Source: Carpediemonas membranifera (taxonomy: Eukaryota; Fornicata). Taken from it: 64,000 bases of DNA. A program made the translations under genes and the position numbers. Location of the stretch: the NCBI GenBank assembly GCA_019828565.1, contig JAHDYR010000032.1:94681-158680 (forward strand), given 5' to 3'. Each line of letters begins with the position of its first letter. The first letter of the stretch is position 1. Below are positions 9,459 through 21,000 of this stretch, piece after piece. The notes beneath the pieces were generated by a model. It worked only from the letters and a program-made list of their open reading frames with translations, was not told the origin of the DNA and did no database searches.

Positions 9459-12400
9459 GATGATATCATCTGCCAAGCACGAAGGACCCCAGCAGATGAT
9501 GGCCAGCGATCGGGGACGCCCGGTGCCGGCAATGGACAACACTAACAACTCGAACAACCCTGCGGAGCGTTTCTGGTGGGAGGACATCATCCTCACCGAT
9601 ACTATAGCACACTCCGCGGGCCGAAACATCAGCGGCGACATGACTGGGGCTGAACAGCCCACGCCGCGGGACTCGGGGGTCGCGAACCCGGGCCCCCTGG
9701 AAGATCTCATCAGCGGGACCGCTGGGCCCCTTGAAGACCTCATCACGCCGAGGGACCAGCCCCCGCACCGACCCTTACCTTACCTTACTAACACTCCAGT
9801 TACCCCAAACACCACGCCTCCAGGTCCCCCTCAGGGGATGCCTCACGGGATGCCACCCGCACCCTGGGGAGCCAACTGGGTTCCACCCTGGGGGATGCCG
9901 TGGGCTGGATATGCCTACCCGCCGCCCATGTGGCAGGTGCCGGGCGCACCGGGAGCCACGAGCGCACCGCAACAGGACACAGCACCCGCGCTCCCGATAT
10001 CGGCGCCGTGGAACCGTCCGACCGTCTCGAGCACGCTTCCGAAGTATCCCGAGCTGCTCGTGTCGCTGGAGGACCGCTCCAGGATCGAGACGTTCCTCGA
10101 CGAGCACGAAACATACGCGAACGCATGCAGAGCAATCGGACAGAGCGCACCTCACATCTCGCATTTCGTCCAGGGCACTCTATACACGTTCCTGGTCCAA
10201 AGAAGCCCCGACGTGCTCGCTACGATCAAGTCTTTGATCGCTCCGAAGACGTTCGACTCGTCTTGGAGTCGCCTGAAGGCAATCCAGTTCAACCACAACG
10301 CAAACACCGAGACCCTCAGTCTCCGTGTGGCCTCGTACACCGCCAAGGTCGCCCAAGTCCTGGACATCACGCCGATGGATGCCAGACCGACTGAGAAGGC
10401 GGTCCGTCAACTCGTCATGCGCAAGCTGCCGAGCAAGGTCAAGGAACGCATCCAAGACAAGTTCGGGCCCGGATCCCTCGCGGAGCTGCTCAAGATCGCC
10501 CCGGACGCGGCAGACGAGATTGCACGGGCGACGCTCGTTGCGGCCCACAGAGAAGGTCGCGCTGAACGTGAAGATCTACAACGCGGCAACCGGCGCAACG
10601 GCCGGGACCACGGCCAGAACAGCGGCCAGAGCAGTGGACGCACGCAGCCGAAGTGCTTCGCGTGCGGCCAACCGGGTCACAAAGCGACGAAGTGCAAGTC
10701 CACCAAGCTTCTCGATGGCTGGGAGAGGAAGAAGGAAGGGGAACCGCCGACACGTATCACTCGCCAGGCGAAAGCGGCAACAGAAACGAGCAACAGCTGG
10801 CACACTCAGTTAACGCTGCTCCGGAAGGACCGCACGCCGTTGATGAGCTTCGATGCATTCTGCGACAGCGGGTGCACCTCAACACTGATCCTGCCGAGCG
10901 AATGGCAGCCCATCTTCAGAGAAGCCGGCTTCAAGACTGCCAGAAGCGCACTGAAATTTGAAGGGTTCAACCACCAGCCCCTAGAAACCGAGGCCTCCAG
11001 CGAACCCATATTCATGGAGACCCCCGCGGGCCCGACACGCACGGCCGCGCGGGCGAGGACGCACCTCCCGGTGCATTTCGCAAGCTGGGTCGACGAGCCC
11101 ACCCTCGGGCTTGACGCGCTTGCGGCGCTCGGGATGATAGACCATAGCACGGGGAACGCCGCGGCGTCCACAGACATAGGAGACCCATCGGCCGAGCCCC
11201 GGCGGCGACGTCAAGAACTCCCGCCGAAGTATCAAAAACTCGTCGAGAACTGGAGACTATTTAGTGACCAGACGGCGGACGGCGACAAGACGCTCCCCGC
11301 ATACCCAATCGAGCTCATCGACGGAGACACCACGCTACGAGAGAACGCGAGGCAGCTAAGCCCGCCGATGAGGGAGGTCGCCGCCGAGGAGATCAGACGG
11401 ATGCTCCACGAGAAGGTGATCCGCCGCGCAAGAGGGAATGACACCTACGCATCGCCGATCGTCATCGTTAGACAGAAGGGCAAGTATCGCTTCTGCATCG
11501 ATTACAGGAAGCTGAACGCCGCCACACGATCGATGAGCTTGCCGACAGAGAACATAGAGGCGATGCTGGCAGCAACCCACGGGTTCTCGCACTTCGCGAC
11601 GCTTGACCTGCGTCGTGGATACAACCAAGTCCCAATTCGGGAGGAGGACATCAGCAAGACGGCCTTCACCACACCGATGGGGCTGTTCGAGGCCACGCGG
11701 CTGCCTTTTGGGCTGAAAAACGCCCCAGCGTTCTTTCAAGACGCGATGAACACGATCTTTCGCGAACTGATCGACACGGGAAAACTGCACATATACATAG
11801 ACGACTTCCTCGTCAAGGCCCACAGCGATAAGGAACGCCTAGAGACACTCAAGCGCCTACTCCAGATCGCCGCCGAATACGACCTCCGATTCAACTTAGA
11901 CAAGTGCGACCTCGCGAGCGAGGAGGTGAACTGCGTCGGATACTTGATATCCAAGGACGGGATCAGGATGGATCCAGCGAGGATCGCGGCAGTCCGCGAC
12001 ATGGCCAAACCGACTGACCTCGCGAGCCTGCGCCGTTTCCTCGGCGTGGCCATATTCTTCACGAGGTTCGTGCCCGACCTGGCCTCCATACTCGCGCCAC
12101 TCACAGCACTTACGAGCAAGTCGAAGATGGTCAAGCGAGACTGGGACGACACTCACGACACCGCGTTCACACGGGCGAAGGAGGCGATCTCAGGCACACG
12201 CATTCTGGCCGCCCCAGATTACACACAACCCCTCGTCGTCCGGACGGATGCCAGCAACATAGGCGTCGGCGGAGTCCTGCTACAGATCATCGACGGCGAG
12301 GAGCGACCCATCACATTTATGTCGAAGAAACTCACGGCAGCCGAGCAAAACTGGACCGTGGGGGAACGTGAAGCATTCGCGATAGTCCACGCCGTCCGCC

Positions 12401-12531
12401 TGTGGAAGCCATATCTAGCAGGGACGCAGTTCGTCATCCAGACGGACCACGCAAACCTGCGCTTCACTGAGAGATCAGCCTCTGAAAAGATCACCGGAGG
12501 ATGGAACTCCAGCAACACGATTTCATCATAG
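9436..12531 (+). CDS. E2 gag-pro-RT-RNase H polyprotein
   Basis: A 1031-residue open frame runs from an ATG inside the LTR; the next in-frame ATG (9460) is inside the palindrome. A long Pro/Gly/Met-rich N-terminus precedes a gag core, a CCHC knuckle (CFACGQPGHKATKC), a protease with DSGCTS, an RT (FCIDYRKLN, LPFGLKNAP, YIDDFLV) and an RNase H (RTDASNIGVGGVL). The frame ends early after RNase H because of a frameshift near 12500, and the sequence continues in other frames. The DSGC protease motif replaces the usual small residue after Gly by Cys. Confidence 0.9.
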   Translation: MHSELTPQMISSAKHEGPQQMMASDRGRPVPAMDNTNNSNNPAERFWWEDIILTDTIAHSAGRNISGDMTGAEQPTPRDSGVANPGPLEDLISGTAGPLEDLITPRDQPPHRPLPYLTNTPVTPNTTPPGPPQGMPHGMPPAPWGANWVPPWGMPWAGYAYPPPMWQVPGAPGATSAPQQDTAPALPISAPWNRPTVSSTLPKYPELLVSLEDRSRIETFLDEHETYANACRAIGQSAPHISHFVQGTLYTFLVQRSPDVLATIKSLIAPKTFDSSWSRLKAIQFNHNANTETLSLRVASYTAKVAQVLDITPMDARPTEKAVRQLVMRKLPSKVKERIQDKFGPGSLAELLKIAPDAADEIARATLVAAHREGRAEREDLQRGNRRNGRDHGQNSGQSSGRTQPKCFACGQPGHKATKCKSTKLLDGWERKKEGEPPTRITRQAKAATETSNSWHTQLTLLRKDRTPLMSFDAFCDSGCTSTLILPSEWQPIFREAGFKTARSALKFEGFNHQPLETEASSEPIFMETPAGPTRTAARARTHLPVHFASWVDEPTLGLDALAALGMIDHSTGNAAASTDIGDPSAEPRRRRQELPPKYQKLVENWRLFSDQTADGDKTLPAYPIELIDGDTTLRENARQLSPPMREVAAEEIRRMLHEKVIRRARGNDTYASPIVIVRQKGKYRFCIDYRKLNAATRSMSLPTENIEAMLAATHGFSHFATLDLRRGYNQVPIREEDISKTAFTTPMGLFEATRLPFGLKNAPAFFQDAMNTIFRELIDTGKLHIYIDDFLVKAHSDKERLETLKRLLQIAAEYDLRFNLDKCDLASEEVNCVGYLISKDGIRMDPARIAAVRDMAKPTDLASLRRFLGVAIFFTRFVPDLASILAPLTALTSKSKMVKRDWDDTHDTAFTRAKEAISGTRILAAPDYTQPLVVRTDASNIGVGGVLLQIIDGEERPITFMSKKLTAAEQNWTVGEREAFAIVHAVRLWKPYLAGTQFVIQTDHANLRFTERSASEKITGGWNSSNTISS
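9457..9472 (+). promoter_or_regulatory. 16-bp palindrome at E2 LTR/internal junction
   Basis: CAGATGATATCATCTG is a perfect 16-bp palindrome. Its first two bases are the last two of the LTR, and it is the longest of the eight junction palindromes. It includes an in-frame ATG of the gag frame. Confidence 0.8.
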
Positions 12532-14047
12532 AATACATCCCAGGCAAGCTTAACGACGTAGCAGACTGCCTCTCGAGGGCATTCCGCCTCCAACGGGTAA
12601 GGAAGCCACCACAGCGTCTAATGGACGACGAATTCGTCTCCTTCGGGGAATCCGCGGACGCAGACGAGGAACAGGAGACAGAAGAGACGCCTACGAGGGC
12701 ACAGACGCGGAAGACGGCGACGAACAAGCGCTGGACGACGAGGCGTCGAACATCATCCAGGACGCGGCCCGTCCAACCGCAGCGACGCTCGAGGAGACCC
12801 TGGCCCAGGCGCACGGCATCGAGACGGGGCACCAAGGAGTCAACGCGACCATACGCCTCATGAAAGACGCCGGCCACTCATGGCCGGGGATGCGAGCCGC
12901 AGTCGTCGACTTCATCCTCCGGTGCCCAGTATGCCAAAAGAACATGGCCCGAGGAAACATCAAGGTCCGGCAGGGTAAGATCCCCCGCGACACACCATTC
13001 GCACGGGTTGCGATCGATACTGTCAAGGTCACGCCGACATCCCGCTCCGGCCACAAGTACATCATGGTGATGGTGGATCACGCCACACGCTACACCGAGA
13101 TATACTCGACAACCAACAAGACAGCCGAGGACGCCGCGGCAGCCTTGCTCCACTGGATCGGACACCACGGACCCATGGAGACCCTCCACAGCGACCAGGG
13201 CACAGAGTTCAAAAACAGAGTGGTCGCAGCCCTACTGAAGCCGCTCGACGCGTCACATCACACAACCTTCAGCTATCATCCACAGGCAAATGGGATTAAC
13301 GAACGAACGAACCAGACCGTGGTGAAGCTTCTCAGAAGAGTTTGCAGCGACTGGGGCACATGGGAGGATTGGCCGATAGCACTGCCCATCATACAACGCC
13401 AAGTCAACACAAGCTACCACAGGTCCATAGGAACGACCCCGGACCAGGCGGCGCACGGCATAACGTGGAGACCGACGAACGCACTCCAGCTCATCGGTAT
13501 ACCGACGACGCTCGAGACGGAAGACCTCGACTCACTCAACGAAGAGATCCGACAGCTGATGCTGAAGAAGACCGCGATGATCGCCGAGAGAGAGGAAGGA
13601 AGAGGACGAGACCGAGGACGCTGAAACGATCGAGACAGGCGACTATGTGCTCCTGCTTCCGCCCCACGGCGACGGAAAGATTCGGAACATCTGGAAGGGA
13701 CCTTTCCAAGTCAAGGAGCCACACGGGCCCTTCGGATTCACCATATCCGACTTGACAGACCCGCAGAGAGAGCTGACCGTCCACCGCGAGCGAATCCGCA
13801 AGTTCCACGCTGGACCGCTTTCAGTCGAAGACCTGGTGCAGCTCGCAGCCACCGACGGCAACGAACGGCTGATTGACTCCATCCAAGACCACCGCACGAC
13901 TCCCGAGGGACGTCGCGAGTTCCAGGTACGCTGGTTCGGACTCGCCGACGGTGAGGAGACCTGGGAGGACTTCGACACCCTCCGGGACACCCAGCCACTC
14001 GCGGACTACCTTGAGGCTCATCCTGAGTCGGTCGTGGGGAGGGCATC
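12501..14047 (+). pseudogene. E2 end of RNase H, integrase and chromodomain (frameshifted)
   Basis: Three frames carry the remainder. 12501-12863 has the end of RNase H (DFIIEYIPGKLNDVADCLSR). 12860-13624 has the integrase, with a zinc-finger CPVCQ and core residues in IDTVKV, HSDQGTEF and NGINERTN. 13647-14047 and onwards has a chromodomain (QVRWFGLADGEETWEDF). Breaks lie near 12500, 12700 and 13615. The last frame reads on into the 3' LTR. All catalytic residues are present, so the damage is only in the frame. Confidence 0.85.
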
Positions 14048-14181
14048 TGTCGCAGGCGCAGCCGGCGCAGCCCGACTCATGACGACCTTAGACTGCGCGA
14101 GTCGTGGAGTCACACAGGGTGACTCCACGTGAGTCACTTCATCAGGGAATAAACCTTTATGCACTCAGAGCTCACACCACA
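14048..14181 (+). repeat. 3' LTR of E2
   Basis: This right LTR matches 9325-9458 and is preceded by the purine tract GGGGAGGGCATC. The target duplication AAGG follows at 14182-14185. Confidence 0.93.
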
Positions 14182-14185
14182 AAGG

Positions 14186-15740
14186 TTACGCCATCATCTC
14201 GGCAATAGCCAAGGCCCAACACTTCCTACGCGGTCGGAAATTTACACTCCACACCGATCATCGGAATCTGGTGTTCATCTCGACTGCCACCAGCCCCAAA
14301 GTCCAACGTTGGAGACTTCAGCTACAGACCTACGACTTCGACGTCGTACACGTCGCCGGCACAGACAATGGAGCAGCAGATGCCCTCAGCCGTCTACTTG
14401 CTGTTGATCTGCTTCCCCAAGAGCGAGATGAGCTCATCATGCAGACACACGGCGCCATGGAGGGCCACCTAAGCTACAAGACAGTCGTGGAACGCCTACG
14501 CGAGGCGGGACATCACTGGCGCGGCATGGTAGCTGACACCCGTCGTTTCATCGCCTCCTGTCCCACTTGCCAGATCACAAACCCCGCCTGCCCACCACAG
14601 ACGAGCCAAGGTCGAACCGCGGCCCACGCCCCGTTCGAGAGGATACAAATGGACACCCTAGGCCCACTACCTCGCGCCACGACCGGTGAGGCATACATCC
14701 TCGTCCTCATAGATACCTTTTCCAAGTACACCAAACTGTACCCAACCACAACATGCTCGGCCCGAGAGGCCGCTGATGCAATAATTGACTGGTCAGCCCA
14801 CTTTGGTCGACCCAAGGAGATCCAGTCAGATAACGCCTCCCAGTTTACTGCTCGCACGATCCACGCGCTTCACGATCGCCTCCACATCGATCATCGTTTT
14901 TCCGCACCATATCATCCAGCCGCCAACGGCATAGTTGAACGACAGAACGCCGAAATTATCAAATACATGCGCGCGTTACTCTTTGACGCACGTGAGGAAC
15001 AGACAAACTGGCCCAAGCTGATCCCCGCTGTCACTCATATCCTGAATAGCACGCCCAACACCCGCAGCAAGCTCTCCCCGTTGAAACTCTTATTCAACGC
15101 CAACTTCAGCCCGGTAGATCCGTCCACGCTCATCGAGGACGAACAACTCGCGCAGGAGGTGGTGCAGTTCAACGAAGACATACGCAAATGGCACGCCATA
15201 CAGGAGGAAATGTTGGCCGCCCAGCAACGCCAACGCCCAGCGACCGGTCACAAGTACCAACCAGACGATTATGTCCTCCTTCATCCGACCAACAGGCCTT
15301 CTAAGCTGGACCGCAGAGTACGCGGCCCCCTGTTGGTCGTGGGGGCAGGCAATGTCCGCGACACGGTCGAACTCCAAGACCTGGTGTCACTGGCCACATT
15401 TACGGTGCATGCGGACCGCCTCACGCCGTTCCAGACGAACCTCCCAAGAGACGCGCTCACAGACTACGCCACGAGACAGACTGGCGAGTTCATCGTGGAC
15501 AGGATCCGAGACATGAACGAGACCAAGGGCGAGCTCTATCTCACCATCGAGTGGAGCGGCTACGAGCCCGAGGAAGCTACCGTCGAGCGATACAACCTCG
15601 ATCTCGACCAGCTCGCCGCCCTCGATAAGTATCTCGAGGAACACCCAGAGGCAGTGGAGGTGGTGAGCAGGCACCGCAGACGGCTCCGGGGTCAACGCCA
15701 ACATCGACGCCGCACCAAGTCGGCGGAATCGTCTCAAGTC
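14186..15740 (+). CDS. X0 end of RNase H, integrase and chromodomain (third part)
   Basis: The X0 frame resumes after E2. It contains the rest of RNase H (TLHTDHRNLVF, DNGAADALSR), the integrase zinc finger (HGAMEGH...CPTC), a core with Asp (QMDTLGPL), Asp (QSDNASQF) and Glu (NGIVERQN), and a chromodomain (IEWSGYEPEEATVERY). This part is in one open frame. Beyond about 15740 the frame enters the 3' end of the DIRS-like element, so the X0 3' untranslated region and 3' LTR are missing. The exact junction could not be fixed. Confidence 0.88.
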
Positions 15741-15759
15741 GAGGGGATCGGTTTAGTGG

Positions 15760-17887
15760 TGTGGTGGGCGCCGAGCCGTCCGGCAGCCCTGAGGCTGGCC
15801 TGGGCGACTCTGGCTCTCCCGGGGATGTTCCACCACTACCACTTCGACCGATATACCTGCGGGCGGCTTCCATGGTCGACTGACCCAGACGCCGCATCAC
15901 CGGGCTCAGCCTGCCCGTGAGCTGGTGCTCTGCGTCGGCGACCGAGCGCCTGAAGGCGTGCGATGTGACGCCCGGCTGCACCTCCTTCGTTGCGTCCGAG
16001 ACGAGCTTCGCCCATGATCGGCGCTGCATGATCCTGCCGTCGACCTTGGGGAAGAGGATGAGGCGCTTGTCCGCTGTGCGGCCCGTACCCTTCTTGTCCC
16101 ACTCCGCCTGCTTGACCTTGCGAGCCTGGCAGTATCTGACCAGTTCCTTGCCCTGATCCGACTCGAGTTGTGACTCGGTGAACTGGAAAGGCTCGTATTC
16201 GACGCCGTTGCTGCCGACTTGCTTCGGTTGCGACAAATGAATGGAGATGGACGATAGATCGTCCAAATCTTCCTCTCGGACGACGATATTGGCCTCGTTC
16301 GCACGGGAGCCCACGAAACTGAGCAACAAAGCGACCGCCACGTTGCGGAAAGGCGCCGACCAGCTCTCATGCTCACGTGCCTTCATCACGAGACCGACAA
16401 TGAGTTCATCGGTGACTGGCTGGAGCGATTTCGTCTTCGCGTCCGTTCTCGCAGCCCGCTTCCGTTCCGAAATCTTGTGGCCCAGCGCACGCCAGATCGG
16501 GTCCTCATCCGACACGACGACTCCACGAGACCGTGCGAACTCCCGCACGTTCGCACGATACTGGGCTACCGTCTCACCTCGAAGCCCCTTCGTCTCGGCG
16601 GAGTCGACAACAAACTCAACGAGCTGGGCAACCGTCGGTACCCAGGCATCCGCGCCATCCTGCGTCCAGCCACGCTCGGCAGCGAAGCGGATTATGGCCT
16701 TCTCAGCACTGACGCGCTTCCGAGCCGTTGCGTCCGTCAGCCCGGTCGCGAGGAAACTGGCAGACCGCGCAGACAGATCCGGTCCTGCGACTCGCTGCAG
16801 CCGCAGAGCCAGCTGCTCCTGGCTCTTCGACCGGGGCCGACCTGATGCACCCTCGCCCGCCTCCTCCTGTGACTCAGAGAGGACCAAGGTGTGGGATTCC
16901 GCGCCGAGGGTGAGGTGGACGCGTATGCCGCTGTCCCGCATGAGGTTCCACCACGGAGGGAGATGCGCCGAGGCTGGGATCGTCACCTTCAACGTGGCCG
17001 GGCGAACACCTGTGGGTCGGTCGAACCACGCCCTGACGGCCTCATCCGCGGTTCCACCTGCGAACAGCACCCAGGACGCACCGGTCCATCGGGGCATGAC
17101 CGGCGACACGGCCCCGTACTGTTCACGAACACCGCTGATCGCTGTGTTGGCCAGCTTGTCCTCTCCGGCCAAGTCTGCCTGTCCGGTGACCTCGTCCAGC
17201 TGGGCCACCGACCCCTCTGTCACAGGCTGCCCCGACTCGTGGGCGGTGATGATGATGTCGCGCACGAGTGACGACCGCCCCTGGAAGTACGACGCGCCGC
17301 TCTCGTTCCTGGGCCGGCCCACCCACTCTGCGGGCGGGACCATCAGTGGGACAAGGTGCGGCTGCTGGGTTGAGAAGAACCTGGTGGTGAGGTCCCTCAC
17401 GTCGCACTGTGCGGGGCGCCATGCCTTCAACGCGCTCGCCCGCTCCGACTCACACTCCGCGTACTGGAGCCGGGAGACGGCGTCTGCGATGTTCTCCGTT
17501 GTCGGGACGTAGAATACTAGAAGGTCAAGGTCCAGACGCTGGACGGTCGACCACACCTCCTCGCAGCGCTTCAGGATGGGGGACGACTTGGTGAACCCCT
17601 TCCTCAGCGCATGATACGCGTTGGTGTTGTCGATGTACAGCGCTACGCTGGTGCCCGGGCGGACGTCGAGACGGTCGAGCGCCATGGAGACTGCCTGCAC
17701 CTCCTTCGCCGCGATGATCTCGTCGGGGTCGGCCCCCTCCTGGGCCATCATACCAGTCCCAAGATCGATCGCTCCGAGTTGGCCATCCGAAGCATCTGTG
17801 GCCAGGACAAGGCCGAGCGGCCTGACGGCTAGGCGCCGCCAGGCGTTTGCCTTCGCCGCGTCTACGATCATAGCCGCCGCTGCCTTG
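15760..17887 (-). CDS. DIRS-like RNase H and tyrosine recombinase (second part of split ORF)
   Basis: The frame begins with an RNase H domain (LATDASDGQLGAIDL, ALYIDNTNAYHAL). The C-terminal half is a DIRS-type tyrosine recombinase with Arg in FVGSRANEAN, a HAFRRS box and the nucleophile Tyr in ARRYIGRS. DIRS elements integrate with this recombinase instead of a DDE integrase. The frame is interrupted at 17887 by element R; removal of R joins it to the RT part as LDEVAKAAAAMIVD. The 3' boundary with X0 is approximate and the open frame runs on into antisense X0 sequence. Confidence 0.88.
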
Positions 17888-17997
17888 TGTGGTCAGTCCT
17901 GGACACAAGGGAACCAATAAAGACTTTAGAGAGAATACTGCCATATCCTGCACCAAATGTGCAGGATAATACCTGTTGTGACCTGAGTCACACCACA
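17888..17997 (-). repeat. 3' LTR of R
   Basis: This is identical to 22679-22788. On the sense strand it contains GTGCAGGATATGGCAG; the first 12 bases of that string also mark the starts of the accessory genes in B and C. It also contains the inverted pair CATATCCTGCAC / GTGCAGGATA. Confidence 0.93.
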
Positions 17998-18036
17998 CTG
18001 CCCCTCCAAGGGTCATCTTGATAGAGATGAGCCTTG
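17998..18036 (-). promoter_or_regulatory. R polypurine tract next to a hairpin
   Basis: The minus strand reads GGAGGGGCAG up to the LTR. Directly before it lies a hairpin (18007-18036) with 11 paired bases and one mismatch around loop TGATAG. Similar hairpin plus tract units occur at 18240-18272 and 21244-21284 inside R, and twice in element B. Confidence 0.65.
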
Positions 18037-18175
18037 ACAAAAGTATGTAAGGTGAGCTGTTGCGTCTGGTGACGCGACATGTGACGGAACCTTCGTTGCT
18101 CGATGTCATAATGTTTTGAGATATCAAAAAGATATTCCGACACCACATGTGGACCGCACGGCCGACCGTTCGGCT

Positions 18176-18733
18176 CTAAGCTGTCCGATGTACTTGCTGC
18201 GATGAAGGAACTGATGTGGTGGCTGGGTTGTAGATGTTACTGCCCCTCCACGGTCGTCTAAGTGACGGCCGTAACACATGTAGGCAATGATTGGGAAGTT
18301 GCTGCGGCGGCGAAGAAACTGATCGAATCAGAAAGAGAAACCACCTGGTGAAGACTAAAAAAAACCCCGAAACCGGAAGAAAAAAGGTCATTGCTGAGTA
18401 AAATCTGAGCTGTCTGAAGCGCTCAAAGGGGTTTGGGAAGAGAACCACCCGGCGCTCACGTAAAGGTGAAGCCGGAGAAAGCCACACTAGTTCGATTTGT
18501 GGCGACAGATGACTGCGCTGTGCATGCGCAACATTTCGTGTCGGGCTCAAGGTCCAGACGAAGCGGCCAAACCTGTCGAAAGACTGGTCAGGCGCGTTTG
18601 TTCTGACGGCTCTATAATAGCCACGTATGGCATGACGCTGTACGTCTTTGAAAAGGGACTGTCTCTTGGGACGTATCCAACCACACTTAAGCAAAAGCTT
18701 AAGGTAGCAGGCTACTCTATTACTGACACTCAT
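18176..18733 (-). CDS. Unrecognised ORF in R with a hydrophobic segment
   Basis: A 185-residue frame from a real ATG (18733) lies on the sense strand of R near its 3' end. It is basic and Arg/Phe/Ser-rich, with one strongly hydrophobic stretch (MTFFLPVSGFFLVF and following) that could span a membrane. It resembles no family I know. The frame overlaps a region that could instead be structured RNA, so it may be chance. Confidence 0.25.
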   Translation of the reverse strand: MSVSNRVACYLKLLLKCGWIRPKRQSLFKDVQRHAIRGYYRAVRTNAPDQSFDRFGRFVWTLSPTRNVAHAQRSHLSPQIELVWLSPASPLRERRVVLFPNPFERFRQLRFYSAMTFFLPVSGFFLVFTRWFLFLIRSVSSPPQQLPNHCLHVLRPSLRRPWRGSNIYNPATTSVPSSQQVHRTA

Positions 18734-21000
18734 CTATAGGACAACTCGGTCCTCGATGCAGGGTCTCATCGGTCAAGCCTCTAACCGTAAGCTTGGCCAC
18801 CCCATCGCCTCCAACTGTGGTCTTGGGGCCGGTCTAACCCGTCCACCATTTGGACATATACCATTCAAACGACGGTACTGCTCCGAACACAACCGTTCTC
18901 CGGGATGACGTGTCGGACTGCGGGTTTCAACCCTGGCCCACTGACTCGTTGCGGCTCATGTTCCATCATAGTCTATCATAGACTGCCTGCCGTGTATTCA
19001 GGCTTATGAATGAGTCGGGCTTACCTATCGAACGATGGCCTAGGCTCACAACCATTCAAGACAACAGCACAGCGATGAGCACCCGACTGGGCTCAGCTCT
19101 AACTCGCTGGTGTGTAATCATGACTAATCGCTGTCAGCGAGCGCCGTTAATCGGCCTGGCTCAGACCTGATAGCTTAATAGAAGAGTGTTGAACGACACT
19201 CGTGTGCTAGGAGCATACATGCTCGCTCAGAACATGCTCCGTAACAACCGTACTTGCCACATGGCCTTTCCGGACGCTCAGGTGTGCAGAGCCCGTCGGC
19301 AAAGCATCCATTACCCGAACCTTAGATGGCGGTCCCAAGGTGTCACACACAGCCGTGTTGTCGTCGGGCGTGCACTCCCTCAGACTCACCGCACCGTGGA
19401 TCAACGCTCAGCTGACCACTACCACCCGTCCACAGACCTACTGGTCTGGATCGCGATATATATCAAGTTGTTGGGATCCCTATGTAAGTAAGCGACACCC
19501 CTATACTGGCTAACTGCCAAGCCGGTGCAAAATAGAGATGTCGAACGACAGCTCAAAGGCTTGTAGACACTCATGTGCTATACAAAACCTACCTGGCCTC
19601 TGCGCCTACTCAGAGCATGCAAGATGCTCCGTTGTTCGACACAGCTCACTGGCCGTCTCCACCGAGGATTAACCTCCTGGTGAGACCGATTGGATGAACT
19701 ACGAACGTAGTTTCGACGAGTTATAAATGTACATGTAACGTTAAAGCGCACCGGTGCTGACTGAACATGGGTAACCTACCTTCCGGTACAGGTTGGGTGT
19801 TAGGCTGAGTACGCTTGACTCAGGATACTATGAAGTGCTTCTTGCACTAGTAGATGACTGTCGGCACAGCTTATGTCACAAGCCTGGCTGACATTGCGAA
19901 GGCTTGACTGCTGTGACGGCTATTCGGCACTAGAACTGTCCGCTTCGAGATGAGCGACGACTCATTGGCCACTCGATCGTGTGTCGCATCACTACATGAT
20001 GCTGTCAATTGACGGTAGCTGGACATTGCTCAGGCGGCTGGGGATGTCTCTCGTACTTGCGGGTGGACTCACTCGCTCGGCCGAGGCGGATGGTTAAACA
20101 TCGGGTGTGTACTGCTTGGGCTAACCCTTGCTCGCGGGCACGGCTCCTACGTAGCATAAGTATACGCGGTTGATTAGGTCATCCGCTGATGACTGTCGAC
20201 CTAGGCTGGCTGTCTAGTGTCCGGGACATGGGTAGCAGAGTGCTCGGGAGACAGACCTGTCTCAGGGGCATACGGAAACTCTGCAACGTTTGCTTAGTGT
20301 AAACGACGATACAATCCACGATAAGTGGAGACTCTAGGAAGTGGGTGAACCACGGGTTGAGATGCATCGACACTACCCTCCATCTGGCTGAGTCTCTAGT
20401 TGCTGGCTGACCTGACGGGTCGCAAGTATTGTGCTAAACGCGCTTGGTTCGTCTCTCGCTGGCGCGAATGAGAGTCATTACGACCTCTCTCGAGTGTCCT
20501 GTGACACCGAGTAACATGCAAGGTTGATTGAAGAGGCTGTAGGGCACTGTCACCCCGACTGGGTGGTGCCTGAAGATCCCACAGATGTGAAAGGAAGGTT
20601 AAGTTCGTGAGGCAAGGCGCTGCCAAGCTCTTAGTTCCACTGCTAGTCAGCAGGCGTCGAAGGTGTATCCGCCCTCCTGTGGCGGAGACTTATGGGTAAC
20701 CGGTGCGAACACGCACGGTGGGTGGACTTTTAGTCCTGGTGTTGGCCTCGTATGTCAGTACGAGAGGGCTTATCTGGCTTAGTGTTGATACTGCGGACGT
20801 CTTCGAGGGTGACTGCTGGGTCTACCGCTCGTCAAGAAGGTTATCAGCCTCCTCCATAGCTCTGTCTCCTAGTAGAGATATCATGTGGCGACGTGACGAC
20901 ATGAGTTAGATACGATATGAGTACTCTGCAGCATGACATGACGGATGATCTCCGGGTCTGCCCGAAGGTACCATTGATGACTAAGTGTTAGGGTGCCAGA
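18698..21000 (+). other. LSU-rRNA-like, probably structured RNA sequence inside R
   Basis: Two motifs conserved in large-subunit rRNA lie in the right order on the plus strand: CTTAAGGTAGC (18698-18708), followed by TTACTGAC and CTCAT much as in rRNA, and the sarcin-ricin loop core AGTACGAGAGGG (20757-20768, 11 of 12 bases universal). A stretch near 20120-20170 (GGGCTAACCCT...GCATAAG) also resembles domain V. But their spacing is about 2 kb instead of 0.7-0.8 kb, and other universal peptidyl-transferase sequences are not recognisable, so this is not a normal rRNA gene. It is antisense to the transcript of R. No long reading frame is present. Confidence 0.3.

Larger units (their letters stand above)
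9325..14181 (+). mobile_element. Chromovirus E2 (complete ends)
   Basis: Its 134-bp LTRs (9325-9458 and 14048-14181) look identical, start TGTCGCAGG and end CACCACA. A 4-bp AAGG duplication flanks the element. The purine tract GGGGAGGG precedes the 3' LTR. Removing the element reconnects the X0 RNase H as DQEGYAII in frame. Identical LTRs suggest a recent insertion, even though pol contains frameshifts. Confidence 0.95.

Noticed and set aside
16241-17512. 423-residue plus-strand open frame
   Set aside because: It is antisense to the DIRS recombinase frame and has no recognisable domain.
20009-20022. CAATTGACGG as an SSU rRNA motif
   Set aside because: It is a 9-10 base match with no neighbouring SSU sequence.
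18698-21000. A genuine nuclear LSU rRNA gene
   Set aside because: Most universal peptidyl-transferase sequences are absent and the motif spacing is too long; kept only as rRNA-like.
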